A stretch of DNA of 23,559 nt, taken from JAICJR01 sp036491015 (GTDB taxonomy: Bacteria; Actinomycetota; Thermoleophilia; Solirubrobacterales; Thermoleophilaceae). Under the pieces are notes generated by a model. That model was given only the letters and a program-made list of their open reading frames with translations. It did not search any database and was not told the DNA's origin. Position 1 is the stretch's first letter. The number at the start of each line of letters is the position of its first letter. A program made the translations under genes and the position numbers. This document shows, piece by piece, positions 1 through 6,668 of this stretch. The DNA is taken from contig DASXCV010000142.1 of the NCBI GenBank assembly GCA_036491015.1, positions 1 to 23,559 on the forward strand, given 5' to 3'.

Positions 1-506
1 AGCCCGAGGTCGGCCATCTGCTCGCCCACCCCGCTCGCCGCCTCCCCGATCTTCACCTGCGCCTCGGCGGCCGAGTACTGCGCCTTGATCACTTCCTTCT
101 TGGTGCGGAAGGCCTCGATCTTGTCGCGCATCTTCTTCTCGTTCTCGGTGAGCTGCTCCTGCTGCTTCTCGAGCTCGGCGATCTGGGAGTCGAGGGTCTG
201 GAGCTCGGTCTGCGCGACGGTCTTGCGCTCGAGCGCGGCCCGTGCGAGGTCCTCGCGATTCTGGGCCAGCGCCTGGCGCGCCTGGGTGTCGAGCTTCACG
301 ACCTGCTGCTTGATCTGCTCCTCCTGCATCTGAAGGCGCTTCTTGGACGTGACCACGTCCGCGATGCCCTTCTTCACGTTCTGGAGCAGCTCGAGCTGCT
401 TGTTGTAGCCGTAGTCGAGGGTCTCGCCGGGATCCTCGGCGCGGTCGAGGAGCTTCGAGACTTTGGCCTTCACGACGGTGGAAAAGCGTCCGCCGAGTCC
501 TGGCAT
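1..506 (-). CDS. pspA: PspA/IM30 family protein (partial, 3' end off the window)
   Basis: Translating the minus strand from the ATG at 506 gives an uninterrupted 168-residue reading frame that leaves the left edge. It begins MPGLGGRFSTVVKAKVSKLL and continues with DRAEDPGETLDYGYNKQLELL, followed by an almost continuous charged coiled coil rich in Gln, Glu, Lys and Arg. The N-terminal amphipathic helix followed by an 'RAEDPGETL-Y' segment and a long helical hairpin is the hallmark of PspA/IM30/Vipp1 (ESCRT-III-like) proteins, which polymerise on the inner face of stressed membranes. An ideal AGGAGG (512-517) lies 5 bases before the ATG, fixing the start. The full family length is about 220-260 residues, so roughly the last quarter to third is missing. 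It is divergent from the thioesterase gene. Confidence 0.9.
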   Translation of the reverse strand, partial: MPGLGGRFSTVVKAKVSKLLDRAEDPGETLDYGYNKQLELLQNVKKGIADVVTSKKRLQMQEEQIKQQVVKLDTQARQALAQNREDLARAALERKTVAQTELQTLDSQIAELEKQQEQLTENEKKMRDKIEAFRTKKEVIKAQYSAAEAQVKIGEAASGVGEQMADLG

Positions 507-544
507 GCGCGCCTCCTGAGAAACGATTAGGAAAGAACGACTCT

Positions 545-550
545 TAGACT
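545..550 (+). promoter_or_regulatory. Candidate -10 element (TAGACT) for a leaderless thioesterase mRNA
   Basis: TAGACT fits the actinobacterial TAnnnT -10 pattern and ends 11 bases before the ATG at 562. No Shine-Dalgarno-like purine tract lies between them, so transcription probably starts at or next to the start codon. No clear -35 hexamer is visible. The call is by inspection only. Confidence 0.35.
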
Positions 551-561
551 ACCCAGCCTCG

Positions 562-1053
562 ATGGAGCCACGGCCGCCCTCGCAATCCATTTCGACGCTG
601 ACCCGCTGGATGGGGCTCTCCGAGGCCAACGGCCGGGGCAACGTGCACGGCGGAATCATCATGCACATGTGCGACGAGGTGGCCGGCATCGCGGCGATCC
701 GTCACTCCGGGCTGCCGGTGGTGACCGTCGGGATGGACCGCATGACCTTCGACCACCCGGTGCTCGTGGGCAACCTGGTGACCGTGCGCGCGTGCGTGAA
801 CGCGGCCTGGCGGACGTCTATGGAGGTGGGGGTGCGCGTGGAGTCCGAGAACGTGCGCACGGGCGAGTGCCTGCACACCTCCACGGCCTACCTCACGATG
901 GTCGCGCTGGGCGATGACGGGCGGCCGACCGCCGTGCCGCCACTAACCCCCGCGACGCCGGACGAGGAGCGCCGCCAGCGCGAGGCGCAGCTTCGCCGTG
1001 ACAATCGCCTGGCCGAACGTGAGCACATCTCCGCGGGGCGCCAGAACGGCTGA
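562..1053 (+). CDS. Acyl-CoA thioesterase, hotdog fold (YciA/BACH-like)
   Basis: A 163-residue protein of the acyl-CoA hydrolase hotdog family, which hydrolyses acyl-CoA to free acid and CoA in the cytoplasm. Near the N-terminus it has the family signature: an Asn-x-His-Gly-Gly turn (residues 27-31) followed by a hydrophobic helix with Asp38, the position of the usual catalytic acid. A central strand reads 'TVGMDRMTFDHPVLVGNLV', matching the typical 'D.m.F..PV..Gd.v' motif that starts the second part of the fold. A single hotdog domain fills residues 10-120, followed by a charged helical tail. The ATG at 562 has no ribosome-binding site, so a leaderless transcript is likely. The chain-length preference cannot be read from sequence. 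It could serve the acyl-CoA pathways encoded further along. Confidence 0.85.
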   Translation: MEPRPPSQSISTLTRWMGLSEANGRGNVHGGIIMHMCDEVAGIAAIRHSGLPVVTVGMDRMTFDHPVLVGNLVTVRACVNAAWRTSMEVGVRVESENVRTGECLHTSTAYLTMVALGDDGRPTAVPPLTPATPDEERRQREAQLRRDNRLAEREHISAGRQNG

Positions 1054-1084
1054 GCCCGTTCGCTAGCCTGAGAGCGCGGGCAGT

Positions 1085-1098
1085 TCAAGAACTCTTGA
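1085..1098. promoter_or_regulatory. Perfect inverted repeat TCAAGA-AC-TCTTGA, candidate operator
   Basis: TCAAGAACTCTTGA is a perfect 6-2-6 palindrome placed 3 bases before the Shine-Dalgarno GGAG (1101-1104) of the next gene. A TAGCCT hexamer at 1063-1068 could be the -10, which would put the palindrome just downstream of the transcription start, a classic repressor position. The binding protein is unknown. Confidence 0.4.
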
Positions 1099-1111
1099 TC
1101 GGAGAAACCCC

Positions 1112-1435
1112 ATGTCGAACATCGAGGACCGTCCCGGCGAGCTCGTGCTCTATACCTGCCACATCGATGAGGGTGGCCCGGCGGTTCACCCGTGCCGGCG
1201 CGCGCACGACGCACTGCGCAAGGCCGGCCACGACTACCGCACCGAAGTCGCCGACCGCAACCATCCGTTCGGGATCTTCACGAGCGGCAAGCGGCCCGAG
1301 CTCAAGCGCGTGAGCGGCCAGGAGAAGCTGCCGGTGCTTCAGCTTCCCGACGGCAGCACCGTGAACGGCTCGCGCGAGATCATCCGCTGGGCGAAGGAGA
1401 ACGCACCGCAGCCCGCGGAGGCTCAGCAGGCGTAG
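1112..1435 (+). CDS. Glutaredoxin/GST N-terminal domain-like protein
   Basis: A 107-residue single-domain protein with a thioredoxin-like layout. A first strand 'LVLYTC' (residues 11-16) is followed by a helix beginning at HPCRRA (Cys28) and by 'LPVLQLPDGSTVNGSREIIRWAKE'. That last segment has the cis-Pro (LPVL) and the 'Ser-Arg-Glu-Ile' edge that bind glutathione-like ligands in GST N-terminal domains. No C-terminal helical GST domain is present, so it is a stand-alone thioredoxin-fold protein. Cys16 and Cys28 are 12 residues apart and do not form a CxxC pair. The start is supported by GGAG (1101-1104) 7 bases before the ATG. A palindrome directly upstream suggests its own regulation. Substrate and thiol partner are unknown. 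Confidence 0.7.
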   Translation: MSNIEDRPGELVLYTCHIDEGGPAVHPCRRAHDALRKAGHDYRTEVADRNHPFGIFTSGKRPELKRVSGQEKLPVLQLPDGSTVNGSREIIRWAKENAPQPAEAQQA

Positions 1436-1446
1436 CCTTCCCAGCC

Positions 1447-2385
1447 GTGCCACTGGCCGGCTACCAGTTCGACCTCGAATCGATGCTCCAGCTGATCGCG
1501 CTGGGGCTGTCGGCCCTCGCCTACATCGGCTATCGCAAGCGCGCGCAGACGCTGGCCGCGCAGCACCGGCCGGTGCCGTCGTGGCGCGAGTGGTGCTTCA
1601 TCGCGGGCCTGATCGTGCTGCTCGTGGCGCTCAGCCCGCCGGTCGACTCCTGGGCGGACAAGGTGTTCGCGGCCCACATGGCGCAGCACCTCGTGATCGG
1701 CGACTTCGCCGCGCTGCTGCTCGTGCTCGGCATGAACGGGCCGATGATGCAGCCCATCCTCCACATCAAGGTGATCGACCGGCTGCGTTTCCTCGCCAAT
1801 CCGATCCCGGCGATCTCGGTGTGGGCCGTGAACTTCTACGTCTGGCACCTGCCGTTCATGTACAAGGCGGCCTACGACAACGACCTGATCCACGCCGGCC
1901 AGCACCTCTCGTTCCTGATCTTCGGTGCGGTGATGTGGATGCCGCTGTTCGGCCCGCTGCCCAAGCCCGCGTGGTTCAACAGCATCGCCAAGCTCGGGTA
2001 CATCCTCGCCGTGCGGCTGCTCGGCACGCTGCTCGGCAACGTGTTCATCTGGTCGGGCACGGTCTTCTACACGTTCTACGGGGCGGGCGAGGCCCGCGCT
2101 CACATCGCGCCGCTCACCGACCAGTCAATCGCCGGCGTGGTGATGATGCTCGAGGAGAGCATCCTCACCCTGTTCCTGTTCGGCTGGCTGTTCCTCCAGG
2201 CCGCGGCCCAGGGCGAGGAGAAGCAGGACCTGCTCGACTGGGCGCACGCGCGCGGCATCGAGCTGAGCGACCGCCGCGCCGGGCGCGCCGTTGCGGCCGG
2301 GCGCGGCGCGGAGCTGCGCGAGCGCCTCGAGCGCGAGGCGGTCAGGTCGCCGGCACCTGGGTCTGTTGCTGGTCCGGCGGCGTGA
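1447..2385 (+). CDS. ctaG: CtaG/caa3-type cytochrome c oxidase assembly membrane protein
   Basis: A protein of about 312 residues with seven predicted membrane helices, matching the caa3_CtaG family implicated in copper delivery or assembly of cytochrome oxidase. The diagnostic segment 'HMAQHLVIGDFAALLLVLG' opens helix 3. Further family features are 'WHLPFMYKAAYDN' and 'IHAGQHLSF', which supply conserved membrane-proximal histidines. A charged tail of about 55 residues after the last helix is probably cytoplasmic. I chose the GTG at 1447, 11 bases after the previous stop, because it retains the 'GYQFDLESMLQLIALG' N-terminus usual for the family; an ATG at 1483 would clip helix 1. Close spacing suggests an operon with the thioredoxin-fold gene. 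No oxidase subunit genes are nearby. The 3' end overlaps a convergent gene by 44 bases. Confidence 0.85.
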   Translation: MPLAGYQFDLESMLQLIALGLSALAYIGYRKRAQTLAAQHRPVPSWREWCFIAGLIVLLVALSPPVDSWADKVFAAHMAQHLVIGDFAALLLVLGMNGPMMQPILHIKVIDRLRFLANPIPAISVWAVNFYVWHLPFMYKAAYDNDLIHAGQHLSFLIFGAVMWMPLFGPLPKPAWFNSIAKLGYILAVRLLGTLLGNVFIWSGTVFYTFYGAGEARAHIAPLTDQSIAGVVMMLEESILTLFLFGWLFLQAAAQGEEKQDLLDWAHARGIELSDRRAGRAVAAGRGAELRERLEREAVRSPAPGSVAGPAA

Positions 2386-2815
2386 GCAGCTGCTGCCAGC
2401 GCTGAATCAGCCCGTTCCGGATCGTGAAGCGCACCCGCGCGCTGCCGCCGCCCTTGCAGGCGCCGTGCGGCCCCTTGCGCAGGTGGAAGCCGGCCACTGA
2501 GGTGACCCGCTCCGCGCGGATGAAGGTGATGTCTGCGCGGCAGGGCAGACCCGAGTTCCATTCGACGGCGAACTTGTGCGAACGGAGCTGAAGCACGTAG
2601 TCCTGGGTGACGACGGCGCCCTGCGCGAAGTAGGACGCGGCCGTCTCGTAGTCGCGGCCGTTGATCGCCCGGTTCCAGCCGCGGATCACCTTCTCGTCGC
2701 CAGGTCGCGCGGCAGCCTGAGTAGGCCTCGGGGTCGAGGTTTGGTGCGAGCCGCCGCCGCATCCTGCGGCGAGCAACACGGGTAGCGCGAGCCCGGCCAT
2801 CCAGCGCCGGTGCAT
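2342..2815 (-). CDS. Small lipoprotein, NTF2/SnoaL-like
   Basis: A 157-residue protein with a lipoprotein signal peptide: MHRRW, a hydrophobic stretch, then the lipobox LAAGC with Cys19 as the lipidated residue. A low-complexity Ser/Thr/Pro/Gln linker follows. The mature part begins 'DEKVIRGWNRAINGRDYETAASYFAQGAVV', which resembles the first helices of NTF2/SnoaL-like folds (helix, 'W..a.n.gD...aa.yfa..a.v'). It has two cysteines (CRAD and GACKGGG) that could form a disulfide outside the cell. The fold is inferred from this pattern only, and the function is unknown. The ATG lacks a Shine-Dalgarno but lies 11 bases after a TACCTT -10-like element (2827-2832). Its last 44 bases overlap ctaG on the opposite strand. 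Confidence 0.75.
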   Translation of the reverse strand: MHRRWMAGLALPVLLAAGCGGGSHQTSTPRPTQAAARPGDEKVIRGWNRAINGRDYETAASYFAQGAVVTQDYVLQLRSHKFAVEWNSGLPCRADITFIRAERVTSVAGFHLRKGPHGACKGGGSARVRFTIRNGLIQRWQQLLTPPDQQQTQVPAT

Positions 2816-2825
2816 GAGCGCAGTT

Positions 2826-2832
2826 TAAGGTA
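2826..2832. promoter_or_regulatory. Overlapping divergent -10 elements (TAAGGT + / TACCTT -)
   Basis: TAAGGT (2826-2831) on the plus strand and TACCTT (2832-2827) on the minus strand both fit TAnnnT and share five base pairs. They sit in the 42-base gap between the lipoprotein gene (start 2815, minus) and the gene starting at 2858 (plus), so the two promoters would be mutually exclusive. Inspection only. Confidence 0.3.
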
Positions 2833-2857
2833 GAGCGACCGACGAGGGGAGACCGCA

Positions 2858-3199
2858 ATGCCCGGGACACACGAGGACGCGATGCTGATGGTCGAGCTCG
2901 CCAAGTGGGGCGCGATGATCGAGCTCAACAAGGCGACGTCCGTGATCTTCTCCGACGACTTCGACCCCGACACCGCGGATGCCAGGGACGGGCCGGTGCA
3001 GATAGTGCTCGGCTTCACCGAGACGCTCGGGACGTTCGTCAAGAACGACCTGCTCAACCGCGACCTGGTGTACGACTGGCTCTGGGTCAGGGGAATGTGG
3101 GACCGGGTCGGACCGGCTGCCGTGCGTGCCCGTGAGAAGGCGGGCGTGCCGCAGCTCTACGAGAACTTCGAGGCACTCGCGCAGGGCCAGGGCGGCTAG
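2858..3199 (+). CDS. Conserved-looking hypothetical protein
   Basis: A 113-residue soluble acidic protein. I do not recognise a named family with confidence, although the architecture (helix 'MLMVELAKWGAMIELNKATS', then 'FSDDFDP', then 'GFTETLGTFVKNDLLNRDLVYDWL', then 'YENFEALA' at the end) resembles small actinobacterial proteins of unknown function such as DUF4760-like ones. It has no signal peptide, membrane helix or cysteine. It is predicted to be mostly helical, and its several Trp/Tyr/Phe in the middle suggest a compact helical bundle. The start is well supported by GAGGGGAG (2844-2851), 6 bases before the ATG at 2858. It is divergent from the lipoprotein gene and convergent with the reductase gene. 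Confidence 0.7.
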   Translation: MPGTHEDAMLMVELAKWGAMIELNKATSVIFSDDFDPDTADARDGPVQIVLGFTETLGTFVKNDLLNRDLVYDWLWVRGMWDRVGPAAVRAREKAGVPQLYENFEALAQGQGG

Positions 3200-3247
3200 C
3201 GGCCCTTTGTAGCTGGACGATTGCTCGACGCGCCGAGGTATCGCGAA

Positions 3248-3266
3248 CGCGCCGGCTTCAGGCGCG
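3248..3266. terminator. Possible terminator hairpin between convergent genes
   Basis: CGCGCC (3248-3253) and GGCGCG (3261-3266) form a 6-bp GC stem with a 7-base loop. It lies at the junction of two converging genes and contains the stop codon of the minus-strand gene. No U-tract follows on either side, so intrinsic termination would be weak. Confidence 0.25.
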
Positions 3267-3821
3267 CCGGTAGCGCACGTATACCACGGCCGAGCCGAAG
3301 GTCCTCGTCTCCACCAGCTCGAGGCCGAGGGGCTGATCCAGCCTCGGGAAGAACGGCGTGCCGCCGCCGACCACCACGGGATTGACGAACAGTCCGTACT
3401 CGTCGACAAGGCCGGCCTCGATCAGCGTGGCAGCGATTCCGGCGCCGCCCACCGCGAGGTCCTTGCCGTCCTCCTGTTTGAGCGCCGCCACCTCCTCGAC
3501 GACGTTCGCGCTCACGAGCCTGGCGTTCCCCTCGACCGCGTCGAGCGTCGTCGAGAACACCACCTGGGGCGTGGCCTTCCAGGTCTCGGCCCACTCGAGC
3601 ATCACCCGCGAGTCCGAGGTCTGCTCGTTCACACCCGCCCAGAACCGCATCGTCTCGTAGAGGCGCCGCCCGTAGAGGTTCACGCCGATCTGGAGCGCCT
3701 GCTGGTTGTGGAAGGCGTGGAGCTCTTCGTCCGGCGCGGCCCAATCGAAGTTGCCGGCGCGGTCGGCTATGTATCCGTCGAGCGACACGCCCATCGCGTA
3801 GGTCAGCTTTCTCATGGCCAT
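3258..3821 (-). CDS. Dihydrofolate reductase/RibD C-terminal-like family reductase
   Basis: A 187-residue protein of the DHFR-fold family that includes RibD C-terminal domains and YwjB/YyaP proteins. It begins 'MRKLTYAMGVSLDGYIAD..GNFDW', the family's first strand and 'S-DG-IA' loop. It also contains 'LYGRRLYETM' (the 'G..TYE.m' motif), 'DLAVGGAGIAATLIEAGLVDEYGLFVNPVVVGGGTPFF' (NADPH-binding Gly-Gly and the 'P..lG.G..lF' strand) and a final 'VVYVRYR' strand. It is probably an NADPH-dependent reductase, with unknown substrate. It lies 7 bases downstream of the ferredoxin gene and so is probably the third gene of the acyl-CoA dehydrogenase operon. Two in-frame ATGs (3821 and 3815) are possible and neither has a clear ribosome-binding site. 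Confidence 0.88.
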   Translation of the reverse strand: MAMRKLTYAMGVSLDGYIADRAGNFDWAAPDEELHAFHNQQALQIGVNLYGRRLYETMRFWAGVNEQTSDSRVMLEWAETWKATPQVVFSTTLDAVEGNARLVSANVVEEVAALKQEDGKDLAVGGAGIAATLIEAGLVDEYGLFVNPVVVGGGTPFFPRLDQPLGLELVETRTFGSAVVYVRYRRA

Positions 3822-3828
3822 CCCGTCA

Positions 3829-4086
3829 CTACGGCTGGAGCTGCTCCCCCGACTCGTCGTCGACGATGAAGATCGCGTCGACGGGGCAATCGGCCGCCGC
3901 CGAGAGGATCTGATCGCGGTCGGCGCCGTCGGGGTCGACGACGATCGACTTGTCGTCGCCGTCGAGCTCGAAGACGCCGGGCGCCGAGTCGACGCAGTCG
4001 CCGAAGCCGAAGCAGAGCTCGCGATCCACCTGGATCGTGAACTTGTGGCGCTTGGAGAGGACCGGCTCGGAGGTCGTCTCGCTCAC
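3829..4086 (-). CDS. Ferredoxin, three-cysteine [3Fe-4S]-type
   Basis: An 85-residue acidic ferredoxin starting at the GTG at 4086, which overlaps the TGA of the acyl-CoA dehydrogenase gene (GTGA, 4-base overlap), implying translational coupling. The cluster ligands are Cys25 and Cys31 in CFGFGDC and Cys67 in a CP pair (CPVDAI). Position 4 of the motif is Phe28 rather than the second Cys of CxxCxxC. Known ferredoxins with this CxxxxxC...CP pattern, common partners of actinobacterial cytochromes P450, carry a [3Fe-4S] cluster. No P450 or ferredoxin reductase gene is nearby, so the genetic partner here is the acyl-CoA dehydrogenase. The cluster type is inferred from the cysteine count. The start could lie slightly downstream, but no other convenient start codon precedes the fold. 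Confidence 0.88.
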   Translation of the reverse strand: MSETTSEPVLSKRHKFTIQVDRELCFGFGDCVDSAPGVFELDGDDKSIVVDPDGADRDQILSAAADCPVDAIFIVDDESGEQLQP

Positions 4087-5333
4087 GCGGCCGCAGGTTC
4101 CTTCTCGACCGCGTCGGACGCCGCGCGCAGGCCCTCCTGGAACGCCTCGCGCTGCATCCGCGAGACCACGAGCCGCTGAATCTGGGCCGTGCCCTCGAAG
4201 ATCTGGTAGATCTTCGCGTCGCGGAACCACTTCTCGAGCGGGCAGTCCATCGTCTGCGCGAAGGGGCCGACGAGATCCATCGCCTCGGTGGTGGCCCACA
4301 TCGCCACGTCGCCCGCCTTCAGCTTCGACATCGAGCCCTGGCCGGCAGTCATGGGCACGCCGTTGCGCCCCATCCAGGCGGCGCGCCACACGAGCATCCG
4401 CGCGGCGTCGATCTCCGTGGCCATGTCCGCGATCACCTGCTGGATGCGCTGCTGCTCGAGCAGCTCCTGGCCCTCCTCCTCGCGCCCCTCGAGGTACTCG
4501 AGCGTGTAGTCGTAGGCGGCGCGCGCGATGCCGAGCGCGGAGGCGCCCACCAGCGGGCGCGTGATCTCGAAGGTTGCGAGCGCGCCGGACGAGCGGCCGG
4601 TGGACTTGCCCGAGCGGGCGCGCTCGAGCTTGGCGTTCAGCTTGTCCATGCCGCCGAGGAGGTTCTCCACCGGCACGCGGCAGTTGTCCAGCACCACCTC
4701 GGCCGTCTGGGAGGCGCGGATGCCGATCTTGTCCTCCTTCTTGCCCTGCGAGAGGCCCGGCGTGTCCTTGGGCACGATGAAGGAGGCCTGGCCGCGATGG
4801 CCGAGCTCTGCGTCGACGGTGGCGATCACGACCGTCACGTCCGCGATGCCGCCGTTCGAGATGAAGACCTTGGTGCCGTTGATGACCCACTCGTCGCCGT
4901 CGAGCTTGGCGGTGGTGCGCAGGGACTTGACGTCCGAGCCCGCGCCCGCCTCGGTGACCGCGTAGGCGCCGAGCTTGATCTCGTCGCCGATGCCGTAGCA
5001 CTCGGGCAGCCACTTGCCGATCTGCTCAGGGGTGCCGGAGGACGCGATGCCGGCGGCGGCGAGCGATGACGCGGAGATGGCGAGCGCGATGCCCGCACAG
5101 CCCCAGTGCAGCTCCTCGGCGTAGATCACGCCGTTCAGCCCGCCCGGGTCGTTCGCCATGCGCTCCAGGTAGTCCATCCCGTGGAGCTTCCACTGGCGGG
5201 CTTCCTTGATCACCTCGTACGGCACGCTCTGCTCGCGGTCGTACTTGGGGGCCACTGGGCGGATGACCTCCTCGGCGAACTTGTGGCAGTAGGCCTGCCA
5301 TTCGAGCTGTTCGTCAGTCAGGCGGAAATCCAC
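4083..5333 (-). CDS. Acyl-CoA dehydrogenase
   Basis: A flavin-dependent acyl-CoA dehydrogenase of 416 residues introducing the alpha-beta double bond into acyl-CoA. It starts 'DFRLTDEQLEWQAYCHKFAEEVIRPVA', has the FAD/substrate motif 'AYAVTEAGAGSDVKSLRTTA', the strand 'WVINGTKVFISNGGIADVTVV', and near the C-terminus 'YQIFEGTAQIQRLVVSR', where Glu380 occupies the medium-chain-type catalytic base position. An insertion of about 20 residues (KLERARSGKSTGRSSGALATF) precedes the usual 'ITRPLVGASALGIARAA' helix. The GTG at 5333 has GGGAGG (5341-5346) 7 bases upstream and is preferred over an upstream in-frame start at 5378. It is the first gene of an operon with the ferredoxin and the DHFR-fold reductase, and carries a palindromic operator upstream. 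Confidence 0.93.
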   Translation of the reverse strand: MDFRLTDEQLEWQAYCHKFAEEVIRPVAPKYDREQSVPYEVIKEARQWKLHGMDYLERMANDPGGLNGVIYAEELHWGCAGIALAISASSLAAAGIASSGTPEQIGKWLPECYGIGDEIKLGAYAVTEAGAGSDVKSLRTTAKLDGDEWVINGTKVFISNGGIADVTVVIATVDAELGHRGQASFIVPKDTPGLSQGKKEDKIGIRASQTAEVVLDNCRVPVENLLGGMDKLNAKLERARSGKSTGRSSGALATFEITRPLVGASALGIARAAYDYTLEYLEGREEEGQELLEQQRIQQVIADMATEIDAARMLVWRAAWMGRNGVPMTAGQGSMSKLKAGDVAMWATTEAMDLVGPFAQTMDCPLEKWFRDAKIYQIFEGTAQIQRLVVSRMQREAFQEGLRAASDAVEKEPAAA

Positions 5334-5385
5334 TGCTCGGCCTCCCGTAGAAGTCGTGTTGCGCGCTGCCTCGCGCACTCAGGTC

Positions 5386-5403
5386 GTTGACTGACCAGTC
5401 AAC
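5386..5403. promoter_or_regulatory. Palindromic operator GTTGACTG-AC-CAGTCAAC
   Basis: A perfect 18-bp palindrome with 8-bp arms and a 2-bp centre, located 53 bases upstream of the acyl-CoA dehydrogenase GTG in the divergent gap before the lipoprotein gene at 5461. Its core, TTGACT-N4-AGTCAA (5387-5402), recurs at 18187-18202 between two other beta-oxidation genes. The size and symmetry suit a TetR-family repressor responding to an acyl-CoA. No such regulator is encoded in the window, so the family assignment is inference. Confidence 0.72.
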
Positions 5404-5460
5404 CAAATCCAGGATACCCGCTTGCGCTTGCCGCCAGTCGCGGCGTTATCGTGGGCTGCC

Positions 5461-6654
5461 GTGGCCCGTCCCCTCGGAGTGCTCCTTGTCGCCGCGCTCG
5501 TAGCCGTCTCCGGCTGCGCCGGTCTCAACGAGAAGAACAACCGGGGCAGTGGCGGCGGCGGCGGCGCCCCGCCTGTGATCAGCGCCCAGTCGGGCAGCAG
5601 CTCGGCCACCGCGGAGCTCGGCATCCCTGTCACCGCCACGAGGAACACCACGCGCGTGCCGGGAGCGGATCCCGTCGCCGACGTGGCCGGCGCGGTCAGT
5701 GCCGTGTTTCCCTCCACCGCCCCGGACAACCGCCCGAAGGCCGTGGCGATCGTCGACAAGAGCAACTGGCAGGGAGCGATCTCGGCCTCGGTGCTGATGG
5801 CCGATCCGCTCGGGATCCCGATCCTGCTGAGCGACGACGGGAAGCTGCCGGCCGTGTCGAGCGACGCTCTCAAGCGCCTGCAGCCGACCGGCTCGCCGCT
5901 CGCCCAGAACGCCCAGATCATCCGCATCGGCGACAACGCGGCGCAGGTGTCCGGCTACCGCACCGCGGTCGTACCGGGAACGGACCCCTACGGGATCGCC
6001 GCCGGCATCGACCGCTTCTTCTCGGTCGCGCGTGCCAAGCCCACGCGCGACGTGGTGGTCACCTCCGGTGAGCAATCCGGCTTCGCGATGCCGGCCTCGG
6101 CCTGGGCCGCGCGTTCCGGGGACAGCGTGCTGTTCGTGAAGCAGAACGCGATCCCGGCGTTCACGCGCTCCGCGCTGCGGCGCCATTCGCACGCGCACAT
6201 CTACCTGCTGGGACCGCCCACGGCCGTCAGCTCGGCGGTCGCGAAGTCGCTCGGCCACTTCGGCAAGGTCACGCGCATCGACGGCGTCACGCCCGTGGAG
6301 AACGCGATCGCGTTCACGCGCTACTCGAGCCACGGCTTCGGCTGGGGCATCACCACGCCCGGCCAGAACTTCACGATCGCCGGCACCTCCCGCCCGGCGG
6401 ACGCCGCGGCCGGCGCCGTACTCGGGACAGCCGGCGTGTACGCCCCGCTGCTGCTGACCGACCGCAGCGCCACGCTGCCCACCCCGCTCGACAACTACTT
6501 CCTCGACGTGCAGCCGGGCTTCCAGACCAACCCCAACTCGGGCGTCTTCAACCACGTCTGGATCCTGGGCGACGACAGCGTCGTGTCGGTCGCGGCGCAG
6601 GGACGGCTCGACTCGATCACGCAACTCGTGCCGGTTCAGAACCAGCAGCCCTAG
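5461..6654 (+). CDS. Lipoprotein with cell wall-binding repeat 2-like domains
   Basis: A protein of about 397 residues with a lipoprotein signal: a hydrophobic N-terminus ending in VSGC with Cys19. A Gly-rich linker (about seven Gly) follows. The mature part has repeats like the cell wall-binding repeat 2 of Firmicute and actinobacterial surface proteins. One opens 'NTTRVPGADPVADVAGAVSAVFP', and later come 'DSVLFVKQNAIPAFTRSALRRH', 'AHIYLLGPPTAVSSAVAKSLGHFGKVTRIDG' and, near the end, 'VWILGDDSVVS'. At least two clear and one degenerate repeat units are seen. The role is probably at the outer face of the membrane or wall; ligand unknown. I chose GTG 5461, which leaves a short basic N-terminus before the hydrophobic core; an upstream TTG at 5422 is possible. 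No Shine-Dalgarno is seen, and TATCGT (5447-5452) could be the -10 of a leaderless transcript. Confidence 0.8.
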   Translation: MARPLGVLLVAALVAVSGCAGLNEKNNRGSGGGGGAPPVISAQSGSSSATAELGIPVTATRNTTRVPGADPVADVAGAVSAVFPSTAPDNRPKAVAIVDKSNWQGAISASVLMADPLGIPILLSDDGKLPAVSSDALKRLQPTGSPLAQNAQIIRIGDNAAQVSGYRTAVVPGTDPYGIAAGIDRFFSVARAKPTRDVVVTSGEQSGFAMPASAWAARSGDSVLFVKQNAIPAFTRSALRRHSHAHIYLLGPPTAVSSAVAKSLGHFGKVTRIDGVTPVENAIAFTRYSSHGFGWGITTPGQNFTIAGTSRPADAAAGAVLGTAGVYAPLLLTDRSATLPTPLDNYFLDVQPGFQTNPNSGVFNHVWILGDDSVVSVAAQGRLDSITQLVPVQNQQP

Positions 6655-6668
6655 TAGCTTTCACGACC

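Noticed and set aside
2120..2128. ACCAGTCAA resembling the other arm of the operator
   Set aside because: A single half-site within the ctaG coding sequence, with no inverted partner.
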